In this document: positions 15,993-25,452 of the stretch, piece after piece
Position numbering within the stretch: position 1 is the first letter of the stretch
Layout of the letters: each line of letters starts with the position of its first letter
Origin: Pseudoneobacillus rhizosphaerae
GTDB taxonomy: Bacteria; Bacillota; Bacilli; Bacillales; Cytobacillaceae
Assembly: GCF_917563885.1 (NCBI RefSeq)
Contig: NZ_CAKJTG010000007.1
Location: forward strand, 18,398 to 82,397
DNA length: 64,000 bases
Direction of reading: 5' to 3'
Notes under the pieces: model-generated
Seen by the model: the letters and a program-made list of their open reading frames with translations, nothing else
Told to the model about the DNA's origin: nothing
The model's database searches: none
Program-made: the position numbers and the translations under genes

Positions 15993-18900
15993 CTATATTT
16001 CCTGCGCCACAGCCACAAACAACTCAAATGGCGTAGTCCCATCAGGCATCCCCGATAATCTTTCACAAATCAGGCGATAGCCTCGACCATACTCATCTTG
16101 GCGCCGTTCTAGCTGTTCTTTCAGCATCTCAGCGTATGGGATCTCTCCAAGTTCGGTCATCATATGAACTTCTACCCATGACGCAAAGCCCTCTAGATCT
16201 TCTAAATCTAACACGTGAACATCCAAGTTTTCAAACTGCCAAATATGTGTCAACTCGTGTGCTAAGGTTGATAGAGTATGGACCTTTGGTGACCCGTTTT
16301 CGATTAACACCTTAAGAGTACCATCCTGATCTATACTCGCTTTCCCGCTGATACGCGGATTACCCGCTTCTGGAATAAAAGGTAAATTACTAAGTTTGTG
16401 AATGTCCGCAGTATTTAACAGAGAAAGCTCGATATCGGTACTTATCGATACCCCATAAGTCTCTTTGAAAAATTCGCGAACCTTCATATAGAGTGGTTCT
16501 ACTTGTGAAACTTGGTCGATCGCTGACTGCGTACAGGTCAAGCATCTCTTCCTGCCGTCATCCAGCTGATGGAATTGGGCGGAAGAAGACATCTTTCCAC
16601 AGAACACACATTGCGTTTTGCTGTTGATTATTTTGACAATATCATCGTCTACTTTACGACCTAAATATTCAGTTCGAACCTCGCGAAGCTTCTTCCTTGT
16701 TAAGAGCTCGTCGATAATCGTAAATGTATCAGATAACGCAAGCTCGGCTGGATATTGGTCGTAACCAAAACGCAGATAATCACTTGTGCCATTGCTTTCC
16801 TGTAATAACCAATAGAGATAATCGTTCAAGATATCAAAGATTTTTTCCCAATTATCACGAATCGCTTCTAAGATCCCCATGTGGACTGGCGAATCTTCAA
16901 TGATGTATAACGTAATCTGCCCCTGCTCTTCAGGGACACCTCCCTCAACTACCAATCCAGGCGTAACTAGTTTTAGCTTTTTAGAAAATGCTTGCCCCTC
17001 GTCAAAGAAGTCATCCTCCAATTGCGTACACGCCTTAACAAACGGATGAGTATCCGGAAATAGCGAGATAAACAGCTCATTTAATAACAACGCTAACGTA
17101 AATCCAATCTGCGTGACGTTTTCGATTGGCTCGTCTTTCGAACGAATCTGGATGCTTAAGAGATGACCATTCTCATAAACTCTCTTAATCTCTTCATCTT
17201 GATGAAAGTGATGAACCTTCATTGATTTTAAATTTAACATCTGAGTTAATTCTACATAACCACTTGTTTGGATTTCCACCTGAGCCGAAATCGCACCAAT
17301 GCTAATCGAAAACCGTTCAAATGATATGTTTTTATTGGCAAAGTGGTGTTCCTCCCCTAGTCTACTAATCTTAAAATCCGTTCTCGGGCGATAATATTTC
17401 TGTTCAAATAGCGGCTCAAAGTTCACTTCCACGACACCATGCTCCAAATCCACTTTTTGAATCTTATAAAGCTCGCCATTAAACGAATGGAATTGGCCAG
17501 GAAGATATTGTTGGTAAATATGCCCTTCAAAGATTTCCGATATCGTTTTGTTGTTATGCTTAATTTCAATAAAACGAAATCCTTTCGGTAAAATCTTTTC
17601 CTTCGCTGAATATGGAATCCGATATTGGGTTTTCCTCACAAAATCCCGTTTCAAACGATCAAAAACTAGTAATTCCTCTGATTCAATATTGAAGCGATAT
17701 TCTAATTTTGGACCAAAGGCTTTCGAAAATAACTCGTGCACGCCTTCGACAACTGAGCGGTAAGAGCTGATGTTTGCTTTCCTTAAATAGCTTTCTACTT
17801 CTTCTTCGCGAATATAAAAATGACATAATCGCTCTAAAAGATAATAGGCAACACTCCAAATCGATTGCGACAGACGTGGCGCCAATGGCGAAACTGTCCG
17901 ATTAGTCGTCATATAAAATTCTAGCTGATTCGCTAAATAATCTCGAAGTAAATAAGGTGGGCACACCACATGGACAAAGGCCGCCAATTTGCCGGTCCCC
18001 TTCCACAAATTCAAACTATCTACTAAATTATGATGGTTGTCTCTCACGAGCAGAAAAGCGAAATCATCAGTTGGAATTGATAAGTTTTTATCATGAATTT
18101 TCATCATTTTTAAAAATTGGTCCAACGTCTCTAAGTCAAAGCCTAAATCAAATAAACTCTTCTTCGCATCCATAACCTCTTGAATGCTTTCTTTCACATT
18201 CGTCTTGTGTTGGTTGATAAAGTGAACAGGCTCAATATTTGCCCTTAACGCAGGCAAGGATAGGACCACTTCCGCTTCTAGCTGCCGATACGATATTTTG
18301 GGCAGAAGGGTATGCTGAAGCCATTTCTCCCCTTCTTTTTTCCATACCATATAGTGTAAATGTTGAGTCGTATTGGAGGTCGTGACGATATCTCTTGGCT
18401 CGCATTGTAATACATTTCGAATTGTATGCTCTAAGCCTTCATACCACTCTGTTAAAACGATATATTGAGGCTTTTTCCCAATGAGCTCCCTTACGTTCAA
18501 GTTAAACGCATGAATAATCGTTGAATAATTAGGGATCAATTTTTCAGCCTGTAATAATAGAATCCCTTCTAGAATCTTGGTTTTTTCTAACTGGCTTAAG
18601 TAGTGCAGGAACCGTTTTTCTTTTAAAATATCTGGAGAAACAATTAACACATCCGAATTGGTATTTTGCTCAAGGGCATCTAAATACGTGCTTACCTTCC
18701 ATACTTGTTCGATTCCTGATACCTCTTCAATTCCCTTTGTCACCCAATCTACCGCATCTAATACGGCACTTTGATTGTGAGCAATGATCAATATTTTCTT
18801 ATTTTTCGTCAACAAATGATACAAAGCTTGGAAGAAGTAGGCTGAGAAATCTTCGTAAATCACATCTTCTATCATGACATCCTGTTCTTGGATGATTTCC

Positions 18901-19841
18901 GACATCATTGTCGTATAGCTTTCATCAATAATCAAATTCTGCTTTTTTAATCGTTCGCAAATCGCATTAATTAATAACTGATGCTCCGAATCAGTTGAAA
19001 GATGTTCGTAGGCAAAATGATGGGTTCGATGATGAAACTGCTCATTCTCCTTCACTTTTCCAACCGCTAACAGTCTGTCCGCCCATAATTCCTTGTATTG
19101 CCCAAACAACTCCTCATAGGTGGCAAGCGTTCTAGAAATGGCATCCTTTCCATCTATCGTGCCTTCACTATACTGGAATCGTCGACCATTCAAAAACCAA
19201 GCAATCTCCATTAATAAAACAAAGGAGATGATCGGATATTTAGGTAAATACTCGATAAAAGAAAGGGTATACACATTCGCAATGATCAGGGTTACGAGAA
19301 GAACGAGCGGTAACAAACTAGCAAATTTGAAAAAGCTAGACAGGTATGTCCATTCCTTTTTCAAAAAAATTCGCCCACGACTTTTTGTATAAACAAGTGA
19401 AACCGTTCCCGGCTCGAAGTACTTCCGGTTCCATTTGTCTAGTAATCCTTTCGGATAGAAAATGGACGCGACTTTTTTCAAAAAAACGACCATGCGCTGG
19501 ATCCAGCGGTACTTCTTTGAGGCCTTTCCAAGTGACTTGGAAGACAGACTTCCCGCAAGCTTCCAAGTCCATTTCACTGCCAAAAACGTTACAATGAACG
19601 TGAAATTGAGCAACAGCTGGACATAGGTTAATAAAAATGGCCATTTATCTCCAAGGAATTGTTCGTATAAACGCGTCATTCTGCCATCCAACTGAAGGAA
19701 GGTTAAGCAAATTAATAGCGCCACCAAAGGGAGCCAAACTTGTTTATAGCGTCGTTCCTTGGAGAAATTAGCACTGTAGAGCAAGGCGATTCCGATGGCA
19801 AAAACGACGAGACTTCCTAAAACACCGTTGAGTAAGTTCAT
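15993..19841 (-). CDS. Large membrane protein with helicase-like core, LIM-like zinc ribbon and DA1-type zincin
   Basis: A 1282-residue protein, last gene of a four-gene operon. The N-terminus has about four to five transmembrane helices (residues 5-95 and about 170-215). Residues about 340-470 look like a degenerate superfamily-2 helicase fold (KKILIIAHNQS, SDVLIVSPDIL, KKPQYIVLTEWYEG) in which no Walker A or DEAH box survives; this is my inference. Near residue 1078 is CVFCGKMSS...RKRCLTC, a LIM-like zinc-binding knuckle pair. It is followed by a zincin motif, AHELTHIWQ (HELTH at 1195-1199), with EGFASW about 18 residues later, as in DA1-type peptidases. The ATG overlaps the preceding TGA (ATGA). 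It is probably a membrane-tethered protease of the tubulin-like system. The helicase reading is tentative. Confidence 0.7.
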   Translation of the reverse strand: MNLLNGVLGSLVVFAIGIALLYSANFSKERRYKQVWLPLVALLICLTFLQLDGRMTRLYEQFLGDKWPFLLTYVQLLLNFTFIVTFLAVKWTWKLAGSLSSKSLGKASKKYRWIQRMVVFLKKVASIFYPKGLLDKWNRKYFEPGTVSLVYTKSRGRIFLKKEWTYLSSFFKFASLLPLVLLVTLIIANVYTLSFIEYLPKYPIISFVLLMEIAWFLNGRRFQYSEGTIDGKDAISRTLATYEELFGQYKELWADRLLAVGKVKENEQFHHRTHHFAYEHLSTDSEHQLLINAICERLKKQNLIIDESYTTMMSEIIQEQDVMIEDVIYEDFSAYFFQALYHLLTKNKKILIIAHNQSAVLDAVDWVTKGIEEVSGIEQVWKVSTYLDALEQNTNSDVLIVSPDILKEKRFLHYLSQLEKTKILEGILLLQAEKLIPNYSTIIHAFNLNVRELIGKKPQYIVLTEWYEGLEHTIRNVLQCEPRDIVTTSNTTQHLHYMVWKKEGEKWLQHTLLPKISYRQLEAEVVLSLPALRANIEPVHFINQHKTNVKESIQEVMDAKKSLFDLGFDLETLDQFLKMMKIHDKNLSIPTDDFAFLLVRDNHHNLVDSLNLWKGTGKLAAFVHVVCPPYLLRDYLANQLEFYMTTNRTVSPLAPRLSQSIWSVAYYLLERLCHFYIREEEVESYLRKANISSYRSVVEGVHELFSKAFGPKLEYRFNIESEELLVFDRLKRDFVRKTQYRIPYSAKEKILPKGFRFIEIKHNNKTISEIFEGHIYQQYLPGQFHSFNGELYKIQKVDLEHGVVEVNFEPLFEQKYYRPRTDFKISRLGEEHHFANKNISFERFSISIGAISAQVEIQTSGYVELTQMLNLKSMKVHHFHQDEEIKRVYENGHLLSIQIRSKDEPIENVTQIGFTLALLLNELFISLFPDTHPFVKACTQLEDDFFDEGQAFSKKLKLVTPGLVVEGGVPEEQGQITLYIIEDSPVHMGILEAIRDNWEKIFDILNDYLYWLLQESNGTSDYLRFGYDQYPAELALSDTFTIIDELLTRKKLREVRTEYLGRKVDDDIVKIINSKTQCVFCGKMSSSAQFHQLDDGRKRCLTCTQSAIDQVSQVEPLYMKVREFFKETYGVSISTDIELSLLNTADIHKLSNLPFIPEAGNPRISGKASIDQDGTLKVLIENGSPKVHTLSTLAHELTHIWQFENLDVHVLDLEDLEGFASWVEVHMMTELGEIPYAEMLKEQLERRQDEYGRGYRLICERLSGMPDGTTPFELFVAVAQEI

Positions 19842-22006
19842 AGTTTATACACCTTGTCTTCTTGGATTCGAATTTGATCCAGTTCATTAATATAGGTGGA
19901 TGGATACTGTTCCCTTGCGCTACCGAGATATACTTCGATTCCATTCCCATTCAAATCAAGTAATCCAAGCTGTTGGAACGGAGAATAGATAGCGTTCTCG
20001 ATGACACTCTTTTCATATTTAATCGCAGGAACTCGAATTTCTTGCTTGATGTCGGATTGATCCTTGTTGATTTGAAGGATATGAAGTAATCGGTTTGTTA
20101 CCTGAACAAACTCGTCTAATTTAATCAGATGATAGCGATGCAGAACATTATTCTCCTTCATCTCTTCCCCAATCGAGGACACTTTCTCATGATATCTTCT
20201 TAATGAAAAAAGCTGGAATAACCGGTTTAAATAATGATTGTATTGATGCTGGGAATCCACTTGCAGTTGATAGATATTGTCCGTATACACATAGATTTCC
20301 TCCTGAAACTTCCATACAGGCCGATGGGAATCTCTTTTTGTCAAATAATATCCAGTATAGGTTACGAGACCAAGCAGAACCAAAACCAGTACTACATGAT
20401 ATAGTGCGCCTTCACTAGGCGCATTTAACAGCCACATAGGCACGATAGGAAGAAGTAAAATCATAAAAACGAGGATGCTCGTAATCACGAATTGACGCTG
20501 ATTCGGAATTTGCTGTAGCAGAAAGTTCATCTTTTTCTTTGCAGCATTTACGTGTTTTCGCCACAAGGTAAGAGCTTCAGACATAGAAGGGGCGGAATCG
20601 ATGACCTCTTGATGGACAGTCGCTATTTGTTGAACTAACTTCTGTTTATAGTCATTAATCTCCAGCAACTCTTCTTCTTCCAAAAACTCATTTTTCCTTT
20701 TTAAGACATTTAGTTTTTTGATTGCTTCTCTTGAATTACGAAAGAGCTCTTTTTCACGATCAATGAGCGTCGTTTCGGCTGTGAAAAGCTGCCCCTGCCA
20801 TTGGTCAAAGAAATGACCTGTAATCTTTTGATTTTTAGCTAAAGGACGGTCCTCACCCGTCTTTTTCTCGAGACTCGCTGCGGTATAAGGAGTAAATTCA
20901 TCCTCTTTTAAACGATTCGTATGAAACTGATTTTGAAGCAATAGCTGATCCTCTAACTGCCGTTTTGCTTTTAACAAGCTCACGAAGTAATTTTTCAATA
21001 AATTTTCAAGCCGTTCCTCATCCAACGTTATTTGAATCACACTCGTACTCCCTTTTTCCATCCGTTCAATCAGCTTCGGATGATGGCTGATGGTCAGTAG
21101 AAAATAGGCGAGTTCTAAATACCCTTTAATTCTTTCCCGGTGAGAGCTTTGAATGATTTCCTGGCGAACGATGCGAATATCACCAATTTCACTTTGAATT
21201 CCAACATGAAACTTCAAGCTGCTCGATAGCTCTTTCGAAGGAATAAAATTTGTTAACGATGAGGTTAACGGAAGCGAGTTGATTTGCTTCATTCTTTTCA
21301 AGAAATCATCCAAGACAATCTCTAATTGACTGACCGTCATCCAATCGTCAAAACGCTTTTCGAAGTCTGCATCCCTAAACAACTCTTGCTTCTTATCAAT
21401 TAAACCAATGAGATAATGAGTCACACGATCACTCTTCTGCTGTAACCCCTCCATAAACTCTACGCCTGGTTGGTCTAGAACCACATTTTGCAACTGTACC
21501 GTTTCGCCCCATAGCTTATCCAGCTGCTTAATTTCATCAGCGGCAAAGCAATTACCAGATTGAAAACCAGACTTATCAGGCGATAGATAGCCATTATGAT
21601 CCAGCTCCCAATATCTTCGTAACAGCTCTTCTTTTGGAGCGTAGTCGGAATTTCGTAGAACCATGTCTACCAGATGTAAAATCGTTTGGAGAGGATAAAA
21701 CCCCTTGTCCCGTAAACGATACAGAATATACTGCTTGATCTCTGAAAGCTGTGTGGTCAACCGTTTACGTTGATTTCGTTCATCATTTAAGTTTAATAGA
21801 ATGATTAACTGCCAGTCCTTAATTCGGTGTCGATCCAAGCTCTCAACAATTCGATCCACCAATGATAAAAAAAGAGGACCAGAGGCCGAAGCCTCATCCT
21901 CCCAATAAAAAGTTAATTCGTTTTGATTTTGCAATCGGTAGAAAAAAGGTTCAACTAAATGCCAGTCTTCATACTTTTTACCTAAATGAATCACGATGGA
22001 GTGCAT
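19838..22006 (-). CDS. Coiled-coil membrane protein of the tubulin-like operon
   Basis: A 722-residue protein I do not recognise. The N-terminal 100 residues look globular and could bind a partner (HSIVIHLGKKYEDWHLVEPF). The middle is rich in charged helices with likely coiled coil (about residues 360-480). Two transmembrane helices close together follow (ITSILVFMILLLPIVPMW and YHVVLVLVLLGLVTYTGYYL, about residues 500-560), then a soluble C-terminal region of about 160 residues. It sits between the tubulin-like gene (18-nt gap) and the giant zincin gene (4-nt overlap), so the three proteins are almost certainly made together. A role as membrane anchor or adaptor for the tubulin-like filament is inference from position. 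Confidence 0.75.
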   Translation of the reverse strand: MHSIVIHLGKKYEDWHLVEPFFYRLQNQNELTFYWEDEASASGPLFLSLVDRIVESLDRHRIKDWQLIILLNLNDERNQRKRLTTQLSEIKQYILYRLRDKGFYPLQTILHLVDMVLRNSDYAPKEELLRRYWELDHNGYLSPDKSGFQSGNCFAADEIKQLDKLWGETVQLQNVVLDQPGVEFMEGLQQKSDRVTHYLIGLIDKKQELFRDADFEKRFDDWMTVSQLEIVLDDFLKRMKQINSLPLTSSLTNFIPSKELSSSLKFHVGIQSEIGDIRIVRQEIIQSSHRERIKGYLELAYFLLTISHHPKLIERMEKGSTSVIQITLDEERLENLLKNYFVSLLKAKRQLEDQLLLQNQFHTNRLKEDEFTPYTAASLEKKTGEDRPLAKNQKITGHFFDQWQGQLFTAETTLIDREKELFRNSREAIKKLNVLKRKNEFLEEEELLEINDYKQKLVQQIATVHQEVIDSAPSMSEALTLWRKHVNAAKKKMNFLLQQIPNQRQFVITSILVFMILLLPIVPMWLLNAPSEGALYHVVLVLVLLGLVTYTGYYLTKRDSHRPVWKFQEEIYVYTDNIYQLQVDSQHQYNHYLNRLFQLFSLRRYHEKVSSIGEEMKENNVLHRYHLIKLDEFVQVTNRLLHILQINKDQSDIKQEIRVPAIKYEKSVIENAIYSPFQQLGLLDLNGNGIEVYLGSAREQYPSTYINELDQIRIQEDKVYKL

Positions 22007-22024
22007 GAATGAACCCTTCCTTTA

Positions 22025-25000
22025 TCACACTAACACTCGTTCTTGATTTAACGAGGCTAGCTTATTGTTAATATCGGTTAACCAATTATTGTACTCTTCT
22101 GTGTTCTTATCGATTTTTCCACGGACAACAGATTCATCCCAAAGCTGTTTAATGAGTTTCGCAGACTCTCGCTTAGCTGACTCTGTTTTGTGTACTTTCG
22201 TGAAGTAGTCGACGATTTCATTTAACAAGCATTTCCGTAGGCTATTGGCTCGTTCTGTTTGACTGGCATCTGCCGCAATAAATTCTTGATCATAGGCCAG
22301 CACAATATCTAAAATATTCTGCATGCCATCCTTTCTTACTTTTGCGACATTTAAGGCGCCTTTGACAAAATCATGTTCCTCAATATTACGGCTATTTCGG
22401 ATTTGATTTTCTTGAATCTCTTTATAGCGCTCCAGAATCTCATTATAAATAACGGGATTATGTGGCAAAGCTTCATGAAGGAGAGACGTTTCTTCGCGAA
22501 CCTTCTCATTGGATTTGAAAATTAATTTCGTGCCTTGATTTCCACTATATTGATAAACTCTAACCCCATCAGAATCTACTACCTGCAGCCATCCATAAAT
22601 AAACCCAATTAACAGAGCACGGTCCGTGCGGTGAATCTCAAGTGCGGCTTGCTCTGGATTTAAATCCGGCATATATGCGGGTAAATGCCAATAGCGATCT
22701 AGGTGCGGCGTAATCGTGCGATTTTCATCCTCATTCAACTTTGTAACTAAACGATGATACGCCTCATAATAGACACCTGGCGGCTTGCCATTTTTACCAG
22801 CCGAGAACTTGGAGAAATCACTAACAGATAACCCATAATGAGCACGATAACAGATGATTTCATTGCGCTTAAAGGCGTCGTCGACAATTTGTTTTTCATT
22901 AAATAAATCGTTCCGTAGCTTCTCGGCCACTAATTCATGGCTTTCATGATGGATTCCCCAGAACTTCAACGCGCGATAATCACTCGTAATCGGAACAAAG
23001 GGATTTGCGAGCTCCTCTAACGCTTGGATTCGCTGATAAATATGGTCATCATCGTCTAACCCTAAACGGCCCGCCTCAATTTTCAATGCTTGGATAATCG
23101 TAAAATCCAACTTATCTTGATGCTTGCTCACTAATTCCTGACTGCAGAAGGCTAAGACATTTTCTTTATAAAAAACTTCAACCTTCATTTCTTTAAAAAA
23201 TTCTTCTGCCCCGCGATTGTTTTTCTTCTCCATAAACCGGTTATATAGACTGGAATAAATTTTTTGCGATATATTATCTGGTAAAACACCATTATCCACC
23301 GATTGACGAACGCGCTCCCATGTCAGCTCGAGCATCTTCTTATCAGCTAACACATACGTTTTCGTTGGGTCACTCACGCCTTCAAACTTCCGTGCTAGCT
23401 GGTTAATCTCCACTTTCAGCGTTTCCCGCGTTTCAATTAAATGATCGAAAAACCGCTCCCAATCGGAAATTAAATCTTTAATCGATTGATTTACAGCCGA
23501 ATACACCTGCTCTAACAACTTGGATAGCTTATAGCGATTCAGCGACTGAAACTGATCATTCGCTTTACCGGTATACTCTTGAATAAATTCCTTAAACGGA
23601 TTTCTAGTCAACCTTGTAAAGAGACTCTGTTTTAACGCCTTATCCACGCGACGAACAGCATCGTCTACCTCACCGTCATTCGTATCAAGATCATATATTT
23701 CTTCATATCGATCCATTTTCTCCTTTAACAGGCGATTCTCTTCTTTTAAACTAGAAATCTTCTCTAGTAATCGATTTTGAATGCTATACAAAATATAACG
23801 AACGCCCACTGGGTGCACTGGTGTATCTTTTTTTAAAATCCACGTATTTAAACGATGGGAATGTCCTTCCGCCCCGGTTTGTGAATGGTAATCGGCCTCC
23901 ATAATTTCATGAACAATATAGTGACTGTATTCGTTAATTTTTTTCGTAATCTCAATCTCATAATCTTCGAGGGCGGCTTCAACTCGACCAACCTCTTGTT
24001 TCGCCTTATCTTTTAATTTCAGCTTTCCATCATCAATCCGGCAATGCTCCTCATAATCCTCTTTTAACTCGACATCATCACGAAGCACCTGCTTCACATA
24101 TTCCTCGACCGAATCTAGGAATAGATCCGATTTTGGAGCCCCTTTTTTGCCTTTGTCTTCTAGTTCATGAACCTGCAAATCGAGCTGACGGAAAAACGGA
24201 TTAGGCTTTTCGGGATCATTCGCCTTTTTATTAAAATAACTAACAAAAATCTTTCGAATCTCTGGTTTGTCCGAGTTAATGCCATTACGTAAGTCCGCCT
24301 CATGCTGCTTCTTATGATCCTGAAACAGCTGGTCCAATAACAGCCAAGTATCATCTAATCCATTAACCGACCATTTTAACGCACAGTAATCGACAACATC
24401 CTCATACGGATATGTTAACGACGCCACTCCTGCGCCGCAGTATCTTGCTTGACCATCAGATTCTACTAAGCTCCGAATTTGGTTATCTTCCTGTGAAAAA
24501 CTTCTCGCCGAAATTGGGCTAAAGAGCTGCAGATACACCGAACGTGCTACTTGGTCCATGTATTCAGAGACATTCGTCAAATGCTGCCCCTTCGCGTTTT
24601 CATAGTCATAAAGAAAACAAAAATCATAGGGTAGATGCTTATCGGTAATCGCATGGGCGGTACGTCCCTCAAGGTCAATTTGGTTAGGGCGATATTCGAG
24701 CTCGATGGTGACATTTTGTTTTTTATGGCCAGAGGCACTAAGCGTAATTGCATTTAGCTCTTTGAGACTGGCATACCCATTCCCTTGAACCGCCTCCCAC
24801 TCATTTCGGTCAAGCGTATTACTTCTCACTAAAATATCGGGAAGTAGAAACGCCCCACGAATGAGCACACTGTCTGTCCCCAATTTTCGCTCGAGCATTT
24901 CTCTTAAATAAAGGGCAATTTGTAAAAAAATCCCCGAACCTGTCCCACCTACCAAGGAGCTAATAATAATCACGCGGACCGAATGCTGATTGGATTGGCT

Positions 25001-25387
25001 ATCAACTGGAAAAATCCGTTCAATTCCATCCCACATCGCATTCAATTTCCCTTCTGCCATCGCCGAACGAAATGCAAGCCTTGAGACAGCGCGTACTTGT
25101 CCTGCGCCTTCCGTCATCCCTTTTCTTCGTAGATGTGTATTAGGTGGAAACCATTTCGTTAATTCACTATTCGCATCTAAATATTCACCCACCGAGTGGT
25201 TCGTACTCGTTTGTGTTGCACAATTTCGTAAGTAATCCAATTGCGAAAGGCTGTTCGCATCCGTATCAAAGGCATGAATCGCCACTCGACCTCTGTGCTC
25301 TGGAGGAACGCTACCGAATACCATATTGGCAATACTATTACCGATCCCGCCTAGTCCGATTAAGATAGTTGGTACATTAAAACTCAT
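22025..25387 (-). CDS. Tubulin/FtsZ-like GTPase (Tubulin_2-type, FtsZ-like family)
   Basis: A 1120-residue protein whose N-terminal third has the tubulin/FtsZ nucleotide-binding pattern. It has a glycine-rich start GLGGIGNSIA (residues 11-20), an acidic strand end AFDTDANSLSQL (39-50), GAGQVRAVSR (94-103) and the tubulin signature GGTGSG at 147-152. The long C-terminal part (about residues 400-1120) is mostly helical with charged, coiled-coil-like stretches and is much longer than FtsZ. Divergent FtsZ-like families in operons with vWA and membrane proteins have been described by Makarova and Koonin as candidates for membrane remodelling, and this locus fits that description. It is probably cytoplasmic and filament forming. 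The biological role is not established. Confidence 0.85.
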   Translation of the reverse strand: MSFNVPTILIGLGGIGNSIANMVFGSVPPEHRGRVAIHAFDTDANSLSQLDYLRNCATQTSTNHSVGEYLDANSELTKWFPPNTHLRRKGMTEGAGQVRAVSRLAFRSAMAEGKLNAMWDGIERIFPVDSQSNQHSVRVIIISSLVGGTGSGIFLQIALYLREMLERKLGTDSVLIRGAFLLPDILVRSNTLDRNEWEAVQGNGYASLKELNAITLSASGHKKQNVTIELEYRPNQIDLEGRTAHAITDKHLPYDFCFLYDYENAKGQHLTNVSEYMDQVARSVYLQLFSPISARSFSQEDNQIRSLVESDGQARYCGAGVASLTYPYEDVVDYCALKWSVNGLDDTWLLLDQLFQDHKKQHEADLRNGINSDKPEIRKIFVSYFNKKANDPEKPNPFFRQLDLQVHELEDKGKKGAPKSDLFLDSVEEYVKQVLRDDVELKEDYEEHCRIDDGKLKLKDKAKQEVGRVEAALEDYEIEITKKINEYSHYIVHEIMEADYHSQTGAEGHSHRLNTWILKKDTPVHPVGVRYILYSIQNRLLEKISSLKEENRLLKEKMDRYEEIYDLDTNDGEVDDAVRRVDKALKQSLFTRLTRNPFKEFIQEYTGKANDQFQSLNRYKLSKLLEQVYSAVNQSIKDLISDWERFFDHLIETRETLKVEINQLARKFEGVSDPTKTYVLADKKMLELTWERVRQSVDNGVLPDNISQKIYSSLYNRFMEKKNNRGAEEFFKEMKVEVFYKENVLAFCSQELVSKHQDKLDFTIIQALKIEAGRLGLDDDDHIYQRIQALEELANPFVPITSDYRALKFWGIHHESHELVAEKLRNDLFNEKQIVDDAFKRNEIICYRAHYGLSVSDFSKFSAGKNGKPPGVYYEAYHRLVTKLNEDENRTITPHLDRYWHLPAYMPDLNPEQAALEIHRTDRALLIGFIYGWLQVVDSDGVRVYQYSGNQGTKLIFKSNEKVREETSLLHEALPHNPVIYNEILERYKEIQENQIRNSRNIEEHDFVKGALNVAKVRKDGMQNILDIVLAYDQEFIAADASQTERANSLRKCLLNEIVDYFTKVHKTESAKRESAKLIKQLWDESVVRGKIDKNTEEYNNWLTDINNKLASLNQERVLV

Positions 25388-25452
25388 TGTCGTTGCCCCC
25401 TTTTATAAAAGTATGATGGGTTGGGCACTCAAGTAAGGGCCCAAACCCGTTG

